NCBI GenBank assembly: GCA_036505635.1
Contig: DASXTC010000037.1
Span: 1 to 64,000, forward strand
DNA length: 64,000 bases
DNA from: DASXTC01 sp036505635
GTDB lineage: Bacteria > Acidobacteriota > Polarisedimenticolia > JACPZX01 > DASXTC01
Direction of reading: 5' to 3'
The notes under the pieces were generated by a model. That model ran no database searches. It saw only the letters and a program-made list of their open reading frames with translations, and was not told the DNA's origin. Every line of letters begins with the position of its first letter. Position 1 is the first letter of the stretch. Both the position numbers and the translations under genes were made by a program. Below are positions 9,024 to 18,416 of the stretch, piece after piece.

Positions 9024-12000
9024 ATGGCGGCCAGACAGTTCGTCCACCTGCACAACCACTCGCAATTCTCGCTGCTCGACGGCGCCAGCAAACTCGAGGA
9101 CCTGCTGGCCAAGGCCGCCCAGTTCGGCATGCCGGCGATGGCCGTCACCGATCACGGAAACCTCTTCGGGGCGGTGAAGTTCTTCGACATGGCGGTACCC
9201 AGGGGGATCAAGCCGATCCTGGGTATGGAGGCCTACATGGCCCCGGCGGACCGGCGCGACAAGAGCGTCCAGGCCGAGGGGACGCAGGGGCAGCAGAAAA
9301 AGCCCTACTACCACCAGATCCTCCTGGCCTCCAACCAGCAGGGCTACTCCAACCTCGTGAAGCTCGCCTCGCTCGCGTACACCGAGGGCTTCTACTACAA
9401 GCCCCGCATCGACAAACAGCTCCTCGCCGAGAACGCGTCGGGTCTCATCGCGACTTCGGCCTGCCTGGGGGGCGAGGTGGCCCAGCTCCTCCTGACGGGC
9501 CACAAGGCGAAGGCCGAGCGCGCCGCCGCCGAGCTCTCCGAGATCATGGGGCGGGACAACTACTACCTCGAGGTCCAGGACCAGGGGCTGCCCGAGGAGA
9601 AGGGGGTCAACGAGGGGCTCGTCGAGATCGCCCGGAGCCTGCGTCTGCCGCTCGTGGCGACCAACGACTGCCATTTCCTGACGCGGGAGGATCACTTCGC
9701 GCACGACGTACTCATCTGCATCCAGACGGGCCGCACGGTCAAGGACGCCGGACGCATGCGCTACACCGCGGAGCACTATTTCAAGTCGGCCGACGAGATG
9801 TGGAGCGTCTTCCCGCACCTGCCGGAGGCGCTGGAGAACACGCTGGCTATCGCCCAGCGCTGCCACTTCGCGCTGGACAAGGGGACGTACCACCTGCCGC
9901 ACTTCCAGGTGCCGGATGGGTACGACGAGGAATCGTACTTCCGCAAGGTGGTGGGCGAGGGGTTCAACGAGAGGATGCAACGCTGGAGGGAGCTCGAAAC
10001 CGCCGGGCTCCTGAGGTTCCCGCTCGCCGCCTACGAGAAGCGTCTCAAGGAAGAGCTCGATACCATCGCGATGATGAAGTTTCCTTCCTACTTCCTGATC
10101 GTGTGGGACTTCATCAGGTACGCGCGCGAGAACGGCATCCCCGTCGGGCCGGGCCGCGGTTCGGCGGCGGGCAGCCTCGTGGCCTACTGCATGCGGATCA
10201 CGGACGTCGATCCAATCCAGTACGGCCTGATCTTCGAGCGATTCCTGAACCCGGAGCGGATAAGCCTGCCCGACATCGACATCGATTTCTGCATGAAGGG
10301 GCGCCCCCGCGTCATCGAGTACGTCACCCGGAAGTATGGCCGCGACAACGTCGCGCAGATCATCACGTTCGGCACCATGGCGGCGCGCGCCGTCATACGC
10401 GACGCGGGACGCGGCCTCGACATCCCGTTCGCCGAGGTGGATCGGATCGCCAAGCTGGTGCCGGCCGAGCTGGACGCCACCGTGGACAAGGCGCTGGCCA
10501 CTGTCCCGTCGCTGCGCGAGGCATGCGAGAAGGACGAGACGATCAAGCAGCTCATCGAGGTGGCCCGGAGGCTCGAGGGGCTCACGCGCCACGCTTCGAC
10601 CCATGCGGCGGGGGTGGTCATCTCGCCCCGACCCATCATCGAGTACGCCCCGCTCTACCAGGCCAACCCGGGCGAACGCACGACCCAGTACGCGATGGGG
10701 GACATCGAGCGGATCGGGCTGCTCAAGATGGACTTTCTCGGGCTGAAGACCCTCACGCTCATCCAGGACGTGCTCGATCATCTCAGGGACGAGAGGGGCG
10801 TGGACCTGGACATCAACGCGATCCCGATTGACGACCCCCAGACCTACCGCCTCTTCTGCGAGGCCCGGACCAGCGGCATCTTCCAGTTCGAGTCCTCCGG
10901 GATGCAGGACATCCTGCGCAAGCTCAAACCGGAGCGCTTCGAGGACCTCATCGCGCTCAACGCGCTGTACCGGCCCGGACCGATCAAGGGAGGGCTGATC
11001 GACGACTTCGTCAAGCGCCGGCACGGCAGGATCAAGGTGACCTACCTGCACCCGATCCTCGAGGAATCGACCAAGGAGACCTACGGGGTCATCGTCTACC
11101 AGGAGCAGGTCATGCAGATCGCTTCGCGTGTGGCGGGGTTCACGCTCGGGGAGGCCGACAACCTGCGCCGCGCGATGGGCAAGAAGAAGAAGGAGGTGAT
11201 GGCGGCCGAACGGGAGAAGTTCCTCAAGGGGGCCCGCGAGCGGAAGATCCCGGAGAAGACCGCCAACGAGATCTTCGACCTGATGGAGCACTTCGCCGGC
11301 TACGGCTTCAACAAGTCCCACAGCTGCGCCTATGCGCTCGTGGCCTTCCAGACCGCCTACCTCAAGTCCCACTACCCGCACCACTTCATGGCCGCGCTGC
11401 TGACCACCGGGATGGAGAACTCCGACGACACCGTCAAGTACATCGGCGAGTGTCGCGAGATGGAGATCGAAGTGCTGCCGCCGGACGTCAACACGAGCCG
11501 ACTCGATTTCTCCGTCGAGCGCGACGCGGCCGCGGATGTCCAGCGGCTGAGGTTCGGACTCGCGGCCGTCAAGAACGTGGGGGAGTCGGCGATCCGGTCG
11601 GTCATCGAGGCGCGCCTCAGGCTTGGCCGGTTCCGGTCGCTGTCGGAGTTCTGCGAGAACGTGGACCTGAGGCTCGCCAACAAGCGCGTCATCGAGTCGC
11701 TCATCAAGGCGGGCGCGTTCGACTGGCTCAAGGCAAGCCGGGCCCGCCTCTGCGCGGGGCTCGACACGGTGCTGGAGGGCGCGGCCAACCGCGCCCGCGA
11801 CCGGGAGAGCGGCCAGGCCAGCCTGTTCGGGATGATGGCGATGGATGGACCCTCCACCGACTCCGGCGCCCCGGTGGACCTTCTGCCGGATGTCGCTGGC
11901 TGGAGCGACCGCGACATGCTGGGCTACGAGAAGGAGACGCTCGGCTTCTACATGACGGGCCATCCTCTGGCCCCCTTCGCCGAGGAGCTGGCCCGGATGT

Positions 12001-12566
12001 GCACGCACACCACCGCCGTGCTCGCCGAGGCGGGCTCGACCGCCGAGGTGACGGTGGGCGGGATCGTCACGGGGCTCAAGCGCCGCAAGACCAGGAAAGG
12101 GGACTGGATGGCCACCTTCAACCTGGAGGATCTCGAGGGCGTGGCCGAGGTGGTGGTCTTCCCGGACCTCTACGGCAAGATCATGACGCGCCTCGTGGAG
12201 GACGCGCCGCTGCTTGTGACCGGCAAGCCCGAGATCGAGGACCGGCCCCGCATCCTGGCGACGGCCGTCTCAACCATCGAGCAGGCGCGCGAGTCGCGCA
12301 CGTCCGGCGTCGCAATCCAGATCGTGACGACGGGGCTGACAGACGAGACCCTCCAGCAGCTCCGAGCCACGCTGGGGGGGCATCGTGGCGGCGTGCCCCT
12401 GTACCTGGAGATCTCCAGGCCCGGCGGCTTCGTCATGACGTTGAAGGCGGATGGGGGGGAGTTCGGCACATCCCCCAGCCGCGAGATGATGGCCTCGGTC
12501 GAGGCGATCCTTGGCAAGGGGAGCGTCAAGCTGCGCTCGCGCTCGTCCCGCCCGGGCTCGCCTTGA
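9024..12566 (+). CDS. dnaE: DNA polymerase III alpha subunit
   Basis: Replicative polymerase, 1180 residues, full length. The N-terminal PHP domain starts FVHLHNHSQFSLLDGA. The polymerase active site has the three aspartates in PDIDIDF (about residues 417, 419 and 421) and the preceding GPGRGSAAGSLVAYC. HhH and OB-fold regions lie in the C-terminal third (VTVGGIVTGLKRRKTRKG). ATG is preceded by CGGGAGAGAG, 11 bases after the guaA stop. Confidence 0.97.
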   Translation: MAARQFVHLHNHSQFSLLDGASKLEDLLAKAAQFGMPAMAVTDHGNLFGAVKFFDMAVPRGIKPILGMEAYMAPADRRDKSVQAEGTQGQQKKPYYHQILLASNQQGYSNLVKLASLAYTEGFYYKPRIDKQLLAENASGLIATSACLGGEVAQLLLTGHKAKAERAAAELSEIMGRDNYYLEVQDQGLPEEKGVNEGLVEIARSLRLPLVATNDCHFLTREDHFAHDVLICIQTGRTVKDAGRMRYTAEHYFKSADEMWSVFPHLPEALENTLAIAQRCHFALDKGTYHLPHFQVPDGYDEESYFRKVVGEGFNERMQRWRELETAGLLRFPLAAYEKRLKEELDTIAMMKFPSYFLIVWDFIRYARENGIPVGPGRGSAAGSLVAYCMRITDVDPIQYGLIFERFLNPERISLPDIDIDFCMKGRPRVIEYVTRKYGRDNVAQIITFGTMAARAVIRDAGRGLDIPFAEVDRIAKLVPAELDATVDKALATVPSLREACEKDETIKQLIEVARRLEGLTRHASTHAAGVVISPRPIIEYAPLYQANPGERTTQYAMGDIERIGLLKMDFLGLKTLTLIQDVLDHLRDERGVDLDINAIPIDDPQTYRLFCEARTSGIFQFESSGMQDILRKLKPERFEDLIALNALYRPGPIKGGLIDDFVKRRHGRIKVTYLHPILEESTKETYGVIVYQEQVMQIASRVAGFTLGEADNLRRAMGKKKKEVMAAEREKFLKGARERKIPEKTANEIFDLMEHFAGYGFNKSHSCAYALVAFQTAYLKSHYPHHFMAALLTTGMENSDDTVKYIGECREMEIEVLPPDVNTSRLDFSVERDAAADVQRLRFGLAAVKNVGESAIRSVIEARLRLGRFRSLSEFCENVDLRLANKRVIESLIKAGAFDWLKASRARLCAGLDTVLEGAANRARDRESGQASLFGMMAMDGPSTDSGAPVDLLPDVAGWSDRDMLGYEKETLGFYMTGHPLAPFAEELARMCTHTTAVLAEAGSTAEVTVGGIVTGLKRRKTRKGDWMATFNLEDLEGVAEVVVFPDLYGKIMTRLVEDAPLLVTGKPEIEDRPRILATAVSTIEQARESRTSGVAIQIVTTGLTDETLQQLRATLGGHRGGVPLYLEISRPGGFVMTLKADGGEFGTSPSREMMASVEAILGKGSVKLRSRSSRPGSP

Positions 12567-12591
12567 CAATTCCGATCCGACCATCTAGCGT
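12563..12591 (+). promoter_or_regulatory. Sigma70-type promoter of the small exported protein gene
   Basis: A consensus -35 TTGACA (12563-12568) is followed after 17 bases by TAGCGT (12586-12591). It starts at the very end of dnaE and precedes the 12640 gene by about 50 bases. Confidence 0.55.
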
Positions 12592-12639
12592 TAGGGCGAA
12601 GTCATTCAACATCCACAAATGAAAGGAGGTATGTCGCGC

Positions 12640-12942
12640 ATGAAGAAGCTCTTTTCGATTCTGAGCATCCTCGCGGTCGCGGGCCTGGCCTTCGCGCTGA
12701 CGGCGAATGCCGGGGACAAGAAGACACACGAGATGACTGTCACGGTCGTCTCGATGGACGTGACCGCCAAGACGATCACGGTGAAGGACGAGAAGGGAGT
12801 TGAGAAGACCGCGCCCGTGCTTGCCGAGGCGCTCGAGAGCCTCAAGACGCTCAAGGCCGGCGATATGGTCGTCCTGACCTGCCTGGACAACGACAAGGGC
12901 GAGCATCAGGGAGTCAGCGCTATCAAGGCCGCGAAGAAGTAA
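12640..12942 (+). CDS. Small exported protein of unknown function
   Basis: 100 residues. The start is set by a perfect AGGAGGT at 12624-12630, nine bases before this ATG; two earlier in-frame ATGs lie too close to it. A classic signal peptide (MKKLFSILSILAVAGLAFA, then LTANAG) is followed by a short beta-rich, lysine-rich domain (MTVTVVSMDVTAKTITVKDE). It has its own promoter and terminator, suggesting an abundant monocistronic envelope protein. No specific function can be assigned. Confidence 0.75.
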   Translation: MKKLFSILSILAVAGLAFALTANAGDKKTHEMTVTVVSMDVTAKTITVKDEKGVEKTAPVLAEALESLKTLKAGDMVVLTCLDNDKGEHQGVSAIKAAKK

Positions 12943-12965
12943 CCTCACACGTAACCGCCCCGCAC

Positions 12966-13008
12966 AAGGGCGCCAAGGCCACGAGCGGCCCGGCGCCCTT
13001 TTTGTTTC
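12966..13008 (+). terminator. Rho-independent terminator after the small exported protein
   Basis: AAGGGCGCC (12966-12974) pairs perfectly with GGCGCCCTT (12992-13000) and runs into a T-rich tract (TTTGTTTCTC). The loop is 17 bases. Confidence 0.8.
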
Positions 13009-13034
13009 TCTCCCCTGCGGCGAGGGCCTCCGGT

Positions 13035-13063
13035 TTGACGCCTCGCCGATGCCCGCGTATAAT
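13035..13063 (+). promoter_or_regulatory. Sigma70-type promoter of metK-ahcY
   Basis: TTGACG (13035-13040), a 17-base spacer and a perfect TATAAT (13058-13063). Transcription would begin near 13070, leaving a leader of about 119 bases. Confidence 0.75.
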
Positions 13064-13069
13064 GCGGCC

Positions 13070-13188
13070 TTCCTGTAAGCGGGTGAAGGGGTTAGAGGAC
13101 CGCCCGGAGACGACCGGCGACCCACCGAGCCTCTACCTCCCCGAGAGATCCGCGCTCGTCTGACCAAGAAGCTCTCAGGAGGTAGTTC
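13070..13188 (+). promoter_or_regulatory. metK 5' leader with a predicted stem-loop
   Basis: The leader can pair GGTTAGAGG (13090-13098) with CCTCTACC (13130-13137), with one bulged base. SAM- or SAH-sensing riboswitches are common before metK/ahcY genes, but I do not recognise the consensus core of any described class, so this is only a structured leader. A strong ribosome site, AGGAGGT, precedes the metK ATG. Confidence 0.35.
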
Positions 13189-14340
13189 ATGGCATCGACC
13201 AGCAAACGGCTCTTCACCTCGGAGTCGGTCACGGAGGGGCACCCCGACAAGATCGCCGACCAGATCTCCGATTCGATCGTGGATGCGATCCTCAAGGACG
13301 ACCCGGACGGTCGGGTGGCCTGCGAGTGCCTCCTGACCACTGGGCTGGCCCTCATCGCCGGCGAGATCACCACGAAGACCTACGTGGAGTTCACCGACAT
13401 CGTCCGCAACACGATCAAGGCGGTCGGCTACACCCGGGCGAAGTACGGGTTCGACTACGAGACCTGCTCGGTGCTTTCGGCCATCCGACCCCAGTCGCCC
13501 GACATCGCGCAAGGGGTGGACACCGGAGGCGCGGGGGACCAGGGATTGATGTTCGGCTACGCCTGCAACGAGACCCCCGAGCTGATGCCGATGCCGATCA
13601 TGCTGGCCCACAAGCTGGTACGGCGACTCTCCGAGGCGCGCCGATCCGAGCAGCTCTCCTGGCTAAGACCCGACGGCAAGTCCCAGGTCACGATCGAGTA
13701 CCGCGGCGACAAACCGGTGCGGGTGGAGGCTGTGGTCGTCTCGTGCCAGCACGACGAGAAGATCTCGACCGCCGATCTTCGCAAGGAGATCGAGGAGAAG
13801 GTGATCCGCAACGTCATACCGGCCGCCATGCTGGACTCGAACACCAAGTTCCACATCAACCCGACGGGCCGCTTCGTGAAGGGCGGGCCACACGCCGACA
13901 CGGGGCTGACGGGGCGCAAGCTGATCGTCGACACCTACGGTGGCGTCGGAAGCCACGGCGGTGGCGCCTTCTCGGGAAAGGACCCGAGCAAGGTGGACCG
14001 GTCGGCCTCCTACATGGCCCGCTACATCGCCAAGAATATCGTGGCCGCCGCCCTCGCGGAGCGGGTCGAGGTGCAGATCGCCTACGCGATCGGCGTTGCC
14101 GATCCCGTTTCGGTGATGATCGACGCGTTCGGCACCAACAAGGTGAGCGAGGATAAGCTTGTCGAGCTGGTCAACAGTCAGTTCCCCATGAAGCCGCGTG
14201 AGATCATAAAGCACCTGAACCTGCTGCGCCCCATCTACGCGAGGACCGCCGCCTTCGGCCACTTCGGCCGCACCGAGCCCGAGTTCACCTGGGAGAGGAC
14301 CGACAAGGCCGCGTCGCTGCGCAAGGCGGCGGGGCTCTGA
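13189..14340 (+). CDS. metK: S-adenosylmethionine synthetase
   Basis: Makes S-adenosylmethionine from methionine and ATP. 383 residues, usual length. Signature segments are FTSESVTEGHPDKIADQISD at the N terminus, GAGDQGLMFGYA, and GGGAFSGKDPSKVDRS (the P-loop-like motif). The stop overlaps the ahcY ATG (TGATG), so SAM synthesis and SAH removal are made from one transcript. Confidence 0.98.
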   Translation: MASTSKRLFTSESVTEGHPDKIADQISDSIVDAILKDDPDGRVACECLLTTGLALIAGEITTKTYVEFTDIVRNTIKAVGYTRAKYGFDYETCSVLSAIRPQSPDIAQGVDTGGAGDQGLMFGYACNETPELMPMPIMLAHKLVRRLSEARRSEQLSWLRPDGKSQVTIEYRGDKPVRVEAVVVSCQHDEKISTADLRKEIEEKVIRNVIPAAMLDSNTKFHINPTGRFVKGGPHADTGLTGRKLIVDTYGGVGSHGGGAFSGKDPSKVDRSASYMARYIAKNIVAAALAERVEVQIAYAIGVADPVSVMIDAFGTNKVSEDKLVELVNSQFPMKPREIIKHLNLLRPIYARTAAFGHFGRTEPEFTWERTDKAASLRKAAGL

Positions 14341-15593
14341 TGGGCGACGTCAAGGACAAGGGCCTCGCTCCCCACGGAGTGCTCAGGATCGAGTGGGCCG
14401 ACCGGAACATGCCGGTGCTCGCCGAGATCCGGTCGCGGTTTGCGAAGGAAAAGCCCCTCCAGGGGCAGCGCGTCGCCGCCTGCCTGCACGTGACGTCCGA
14501 GACCGCCAACCTGATGCGCACCCTCAAGGACGGGGGCGCCGAGGTGGCCCTGTGCGCGAGCAACCCGCTCAGCACACAGGATGACGTCGCCGCGGCGCTG
14601 GTGGTGACCTATGGCATACCGACGTTCGCGATCAAAGGGGAGGACAACGAGACCTACTACAGGCACATCCTCCAGGCGCTCGAGGTCAAGCCGACCATGA
14701 CCATGGACGACGGGGCCGACACCGTCTCGATACTGCACTCCGACAGGAAGGACCTCCTGGCGGGGATCATCGGCGGCACGGAGGAGACCACCACCGGCGT
14801 CATCCGCCTGCGCAGCATGGCGGCCGACGGTGTGCTGGCCTATCCGATCATCGCGGTAAACGACGCGCTGACCAAGCACATGTTCGACAACCGGTACGGC
14901 ACGGGGCAGAGCACGCTCGACGGTATCATCCGGGCGACCAACATCCTTCTGGCGGGGCTCAACGTCGTGGTCTCGGGATACGGCTGGTGCGGCAAAGGGG
15001 TGGCGCAACGCGCCCGCGGCATGGGCGCCCACGTCACCGTCACCGAGGTCGAGCCGGTCCGGGCCCTCGAGGCGATCATGGATGGATTCCCGGTCAGGCC
15101 GATGGCCCAGGCGGCCCCCGCGGGCGACGTCTTCATCACAGTGACGGGCAACAAGCACGTCATCCGCGCCGAGCACATCGACGTGATGAAGGACGGGGCC
15201 ATCCTGGCCAACTCGGGGCACTTCAACGTCGAGATCGAGATCCCCCATCTGGAGCGCAAGGCCAGGAGCCGGCGCACGGTCAGGGATTTCGTCGAAGAGT
15301 TCCTGCTGAACGACGGCCGCCGCATCTACCTGCTGGGGGAGGGGAGGCTCATCAACCTGACGGCCGCGGAAGGGCACCCCGCGTCGGTCATGGACATGTC
15401 GTTCGCCAACCAGGCCCTCTCCGCCGAGTACGTGGTCCGCAACGCCAAGGCCCTCGAGAGGCGGGTCTACCCGGTCCCCGAGGAGATCGACCGCGAAATC
15501 GCCCGATTGAAGATCCTCAGCCTCGGCCACCGTGCCGACACCCTGACCGAGGAGCAGCAGAAGTACCTTCGCTCCTGGTCCGAGGGGACCTGA
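14340..15593 (+). CDS. ahcY: Adenosylhomocysteinase
   Basis: Hydrolyses S-adenosylhomocysteine to adenosine and homocysteine using bound NAD. 417 residues. Visible features are HVTSETANLMRTLKDGGAEV, the NAD site VVSGYGWCGKGVAQRARGMG, and NSGHFNVEIEI near the C-terminal part. It belongs to the shorter bacterial/archaeal-type enzymes. Translationally coupled to metK by one-base overlap. Confidence 0.96.
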   Translation: MGDVKDKGLAPHGVLRIEWADRNMPVLAEIRSRFAKEKPLQGQRVAACLHVTSETANLMRTLKDGGAEVALCASNPLSTQDDVAAALVVTYGIPTFAIKGEDNETYYRHILQALEVKPTMTMDDGADTVSILHSDRKDLLAGIIGGTEETTTGVIRLRSMAADGVLAYPIIAVNDALTKHMFDNRYGTGQSTLDGIIRATNILLAGLNVVVSGYGWCGKGVAQRARGMGAHVTVTEVEPVRALEAIMDGFPVRPMAQAAPAGDVFITVTGNKHVIRAEHIDVMKDGAILANSGHFNVEIEIPHLERKARSRRTVRDFVEEFLLNDGRRIYLLGEGRLINLTAAEGHPASVMDMSFANQALSAEYVVRNAKALERRVYPVPEEIDREIARLKILSLGHRADTLTEEQQKYLRSWSEGT

Positions 15594-15680
15594 AAAAGAA
15601 CAACCGCAGCCCGCGAGTCGGGGCGGGCGGCCCATTCGGGCCCCTGCGCGGCAGCCCCGGCGACGCGGGGCGATTTCATC

Positions 15681-15709
15681 TTGTCGCTGGCTGGTTCTCA
15701 CGGTATATG
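15681..15709 (+). promoter_or_regulatory. Possible promoter before the beta-helix protein gene
   Basis: TTGTCG (15681-15686) and TATATG (15704-15709) with a 17-base spacer, about 90 bases upstream of the next gene. Confidence 0.4.
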
Positions 15710-15797
15710 AGGATGTTGCAGAGGAGGGGGATGGTCCCCCGAGCGGGGGCCTCCCTGTAAATCGTCCCCGGGAAGGTGATTTGACGTGCGAGGCACC

Positions 15798-18362
15798 ATG
15801 AAGCGCGCCCGATGGGTTCGGCACGGAATGGCATTCCTCGTCGCGGCCCTGACCCTTGCTCCGGGGGCGAGCCAGGCCTTCGGTGCCACCCTCGAGGCGC
15901 TCTCGGTCGACCCGGCGTGGGTCCCCAAGAACACGGCCCCGGCGTCGGCGCTGGCCGTGATCCGCGGCATCGGCTTCACACCGGCCACAACCGTGAAGTT
16001 CGACGCGGCATCCGCCACGGTGACCTACCTGGATTCCAGGACCCTGCGCGTGCAGGTGCCGACGTCGACGCTGGGCAAGCAGGCCACCGTCACGGTGTCC
16101 GACGGCGCCCTCTCCGACGGCATCTACCCGTTCATCTACACGGACGCGAATCTCTACGTCAAGACGACCGGCAACGACAGTTCCAACGGAAGCACGCCGG
16201 CGCTGGCAAAGCGCACGATCGGCGCAGCGTTGTCGGCAGCCTCAACCTCGACGACAACCCTGATCCGGGTGGCCGCGGGCACGTACAACGAATCGGCCCT
16301 CGCGCTTCCAACCGGGGTCGTCCTGAGCGGCGGGTGGGACACGACACTGCTCCAGCACGACGTGGATCAGTTCGTCACGGTGCTGGACGCCGGCCGCGCG
16401 GCCTTCGCGATGCGCTCGTTCGGCCTCGATTCGGGCCAGATCGTCGATGGCCTGACGATCCGCAACGGAGTGCGCGACGGTCTGGGAGGCGGCGGGTTCG
16501 TGATCTCCGGGGACAACACCGTGATCTCCAATTCGGTCCTCGCCGGCAACGTGTCCTCGTCGCGCGGCGGCGCGGTCTACGCCGTTTTTTCGACCGCGTA
16601 CGGCGGGACGCCGATTCTCAGCAAGAACGTGATGGTGGGAAACAGGTCCTACTCCAACTTCGGAGGCGCGATCTCCATCTACCCGTTCTACACCCAGGGG
16701 CAGATCGTCGACGTCGCGGTCAGCGACAATTTCATCGTCGGCAACCGTTCCTTTGGCGGACGGGGGGGCGGGATCGGGCTGGGAACCCAGCCGTCCTACT
16801 CCTACAACGTGATGGATCTGAGCATCGTCGGAAACGTGATCTCGGGCAACCGCGCCATGGCCGGAGGGGCGGTTTCGGCCGTGGCGGGCGGCGTGAGTGA
16901 CCATTACGCGCTGCTGGTGGACAACAACCTTGTCTTCAACAACAGCGCGACCGGTGAGGGCGGGGGGATTCTGCTGGCCGGCCCGGGCCGCGTCGGGGGC
17001 CGCGTCTCGGGCAACACGATCGTCGCCAACACCGCCGGCGTTGATGGCGGCGGGGGGATCCGCTTCAGCCCGACGCTGACCTACGACGCCGCTTTCGAGG
17101 CGACAAACCTGATCGTCTGGTCCAACCTGAACATGAACCTCGCGGGATCCGCGCTGGCCACCTTCTCCGACATCCAGGGGGGCTCGGCCGGCACGGGCAA
17201 CATCTCGACCGACCCGGGTTTCGTCGCCGGCCCGATGGGGCATTTCTACCTCGAACAGGACGCAAACGCCATGAGCCCCGCCGTGAACGCCGGCGGAGGG
17301 CTTTCCGCCGACTTCTCCATGGAGTCGCAGACCACCAACGCGTCCCTGGCTCCCGACGCCGGACTCGTGGACATGGGGTTCCATTACCCGTTGGGCGCAA
17401 CTCCATCGCCCGACCCGATCTCGGTGACTCGTGTCGACCCGGCGGCGGGGGACCTGGCCGGCTCGGACTGGGTGCTGATCCGGGGCAGGGGGTTCGATCC
17501 TGGCGCAACGGCCACATTCGCGGGGGCGGCGGCCACCGAAGCGATCTATGTTTCACCTACGCGGCTGCTGGCGCAGCCCCCCGCGCACGCGCTCGGGCCC
17601 GTGGACGTCGTGATCACCAACCCGGATGCTACCTTCGCGACGCTGGCGAGCGGCTACCAGTATGCCGACAACCTGCCGCCGCAGTGGCCCACGACCGTGG
17701 GACTGCAGCAGGTGCTCACGGGGCAGGACTGCCTGCGCAGCGCCACGCTCACGTGGAACGCGGCCGTCGATGCCGTCACGCCCCCCGTCAGGTACTCGAT
17801 CTACCGTGAGACCTGCCAGCCGACGACCAACAACTTCCAGAACCCCTGTACCAACACCGGCTACGTCCCCGGTCCCACCAACTTCGTGGCCACCACGACC
17901 GAGAGCTTCTACACGGACACCAACTTCGGCACCGGGGGCGCGGACCCGAAGATCATCTACCTGATCCGGGCCGCCGATTCGGTCTCTCCCGTGGCCAACA
18001 CGGAGTTCAACTACTCCAAGAGAATCGTGGTCGTGACCAAGAACACCAGCGACACCACGCCACCGCCCAACATCGGCGAGACTCTGAACGTCTCCCCGGC
18101 AAGCGTCCTGGACTGGGTCGGTTCGGCCGGCGCGGTGAGCTACCGGCTCTATCGAACTACCCTCGCGTCGGCCTACTCCTCACCCGGGACGCTGACTCCT
18201 CTCATCACGTTGACGACCGCGAACAACGACCTGGACGGAAACGGCGTGACCGACACGCAGTACACGGACGCGGCCAACCCGGCGGCGAACCAGATCTTCT
18301 TCTACAAGGTCACCGGTCTGGACCGCTGCAACAACGAGAGCGTGGGAGACCTCGGTCCCTGA
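15798..18362 (+). CDS. Secreted IPT/TIG and right-handed beta-helix protein
   Basis: 854 residues. A signal peptide ends near GASQAFGA. It is followed by an IPT/TIG domain (IRGIGFTPATTVKFD), a DUF1565-like/beta-helix segment with repeated GNRSYSNFGGAISI, GNRSFGGRGGGIGL and GNTIVANTAGVDGGGG turns, a second IPT/TIG domain near residue 555 and fibronectin-like C-terminal modules. It is probably a large extracellular or cell-surface protein. The GTG at 15786 is an alternative start; ATG is preferred because the leader begins MKRARW directly after it. Confidence 0.75.
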   Translation: MKRARWVRHGMAFLVAALTLAPGASQAFGATLEALSVDPAWVPKNTAPASALAVIRGIGFTPATTVKFDAASATVTYLDSRTLRVQVPTSTLGKQATVTVSDGALSDGIYPFIYTDANLYVKTTGNDSSNGSTPALAKRTIGAALSAASTSTTTLIRVAAGTYNESALALPTGVVLSGGWDTTLLQHDVDQFVTVLDAGRAAFAMRSFGLDSGQIVDGLTIRNGVRDGLGGGGFVISGDNTVISNSVLAGNVSSSRGGAVYAVFSTAYGGTPILSKNVMVGNRSYSNFGGAISIYPFYTQGQIVDVAVSDNFIVGNRSFGGRGGGIGLGTQPSYSYNVMDLSIVGNVISGNRAMAGGAVSAVAGGVSDHYALLVDNNLVFNNSATGEGGGILLAGPGRVGGRVSGNTIVANTAGVDGGGGIRFSPTLTYDAAFEATNLIVWSNLNMNLAGSALATFSDIQGGSAGTGNISTDPGFVAGPMGHFYLEQDANAMSPAVNAGGGLSADFSMESQTTNASLAPDAGLVDMGFHYPLGATPSPDPISVTRVDPAAGDLAGSDWVLIRGRGFDPGATATFAGAAATEAIYVSPTRLLAQPPAHALGPVDVVITNPDATFATLASGYQYADNLPPQWPTTVGLQQVLTGQDCLRSATLTWNAAVDAVTPPVRYSIYRETCQPTTNNFQNPCTNTGYVPGPTNFVATTTESFYTDTNFGTGGADPKIIYLIRAADSVSPVANTEFNYSKRIVVVTKNTSDTTPPPNIGETLNVSPASVLDWVGSAGAVSYRLYRTTLASAYSSPGTLTPLITLTTANNDLDGNGVTDTQYTDAANPAANQIFFYKVTGLDRCNNESVGDLGP

Positions 18363-18416
18363 GGAGCCATCCCCCTCGCCCTTTGTCCTGCCGGTTTCGA
18401 CTAAACTGACGCGCTG

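Noticed and set aside
13070..13188. SAM or SAH riboswitch in the metK leader
   Set aside because: A stem can be drawn, but no consensus core of a described class could be recognised by eye; a covariance search would decide.
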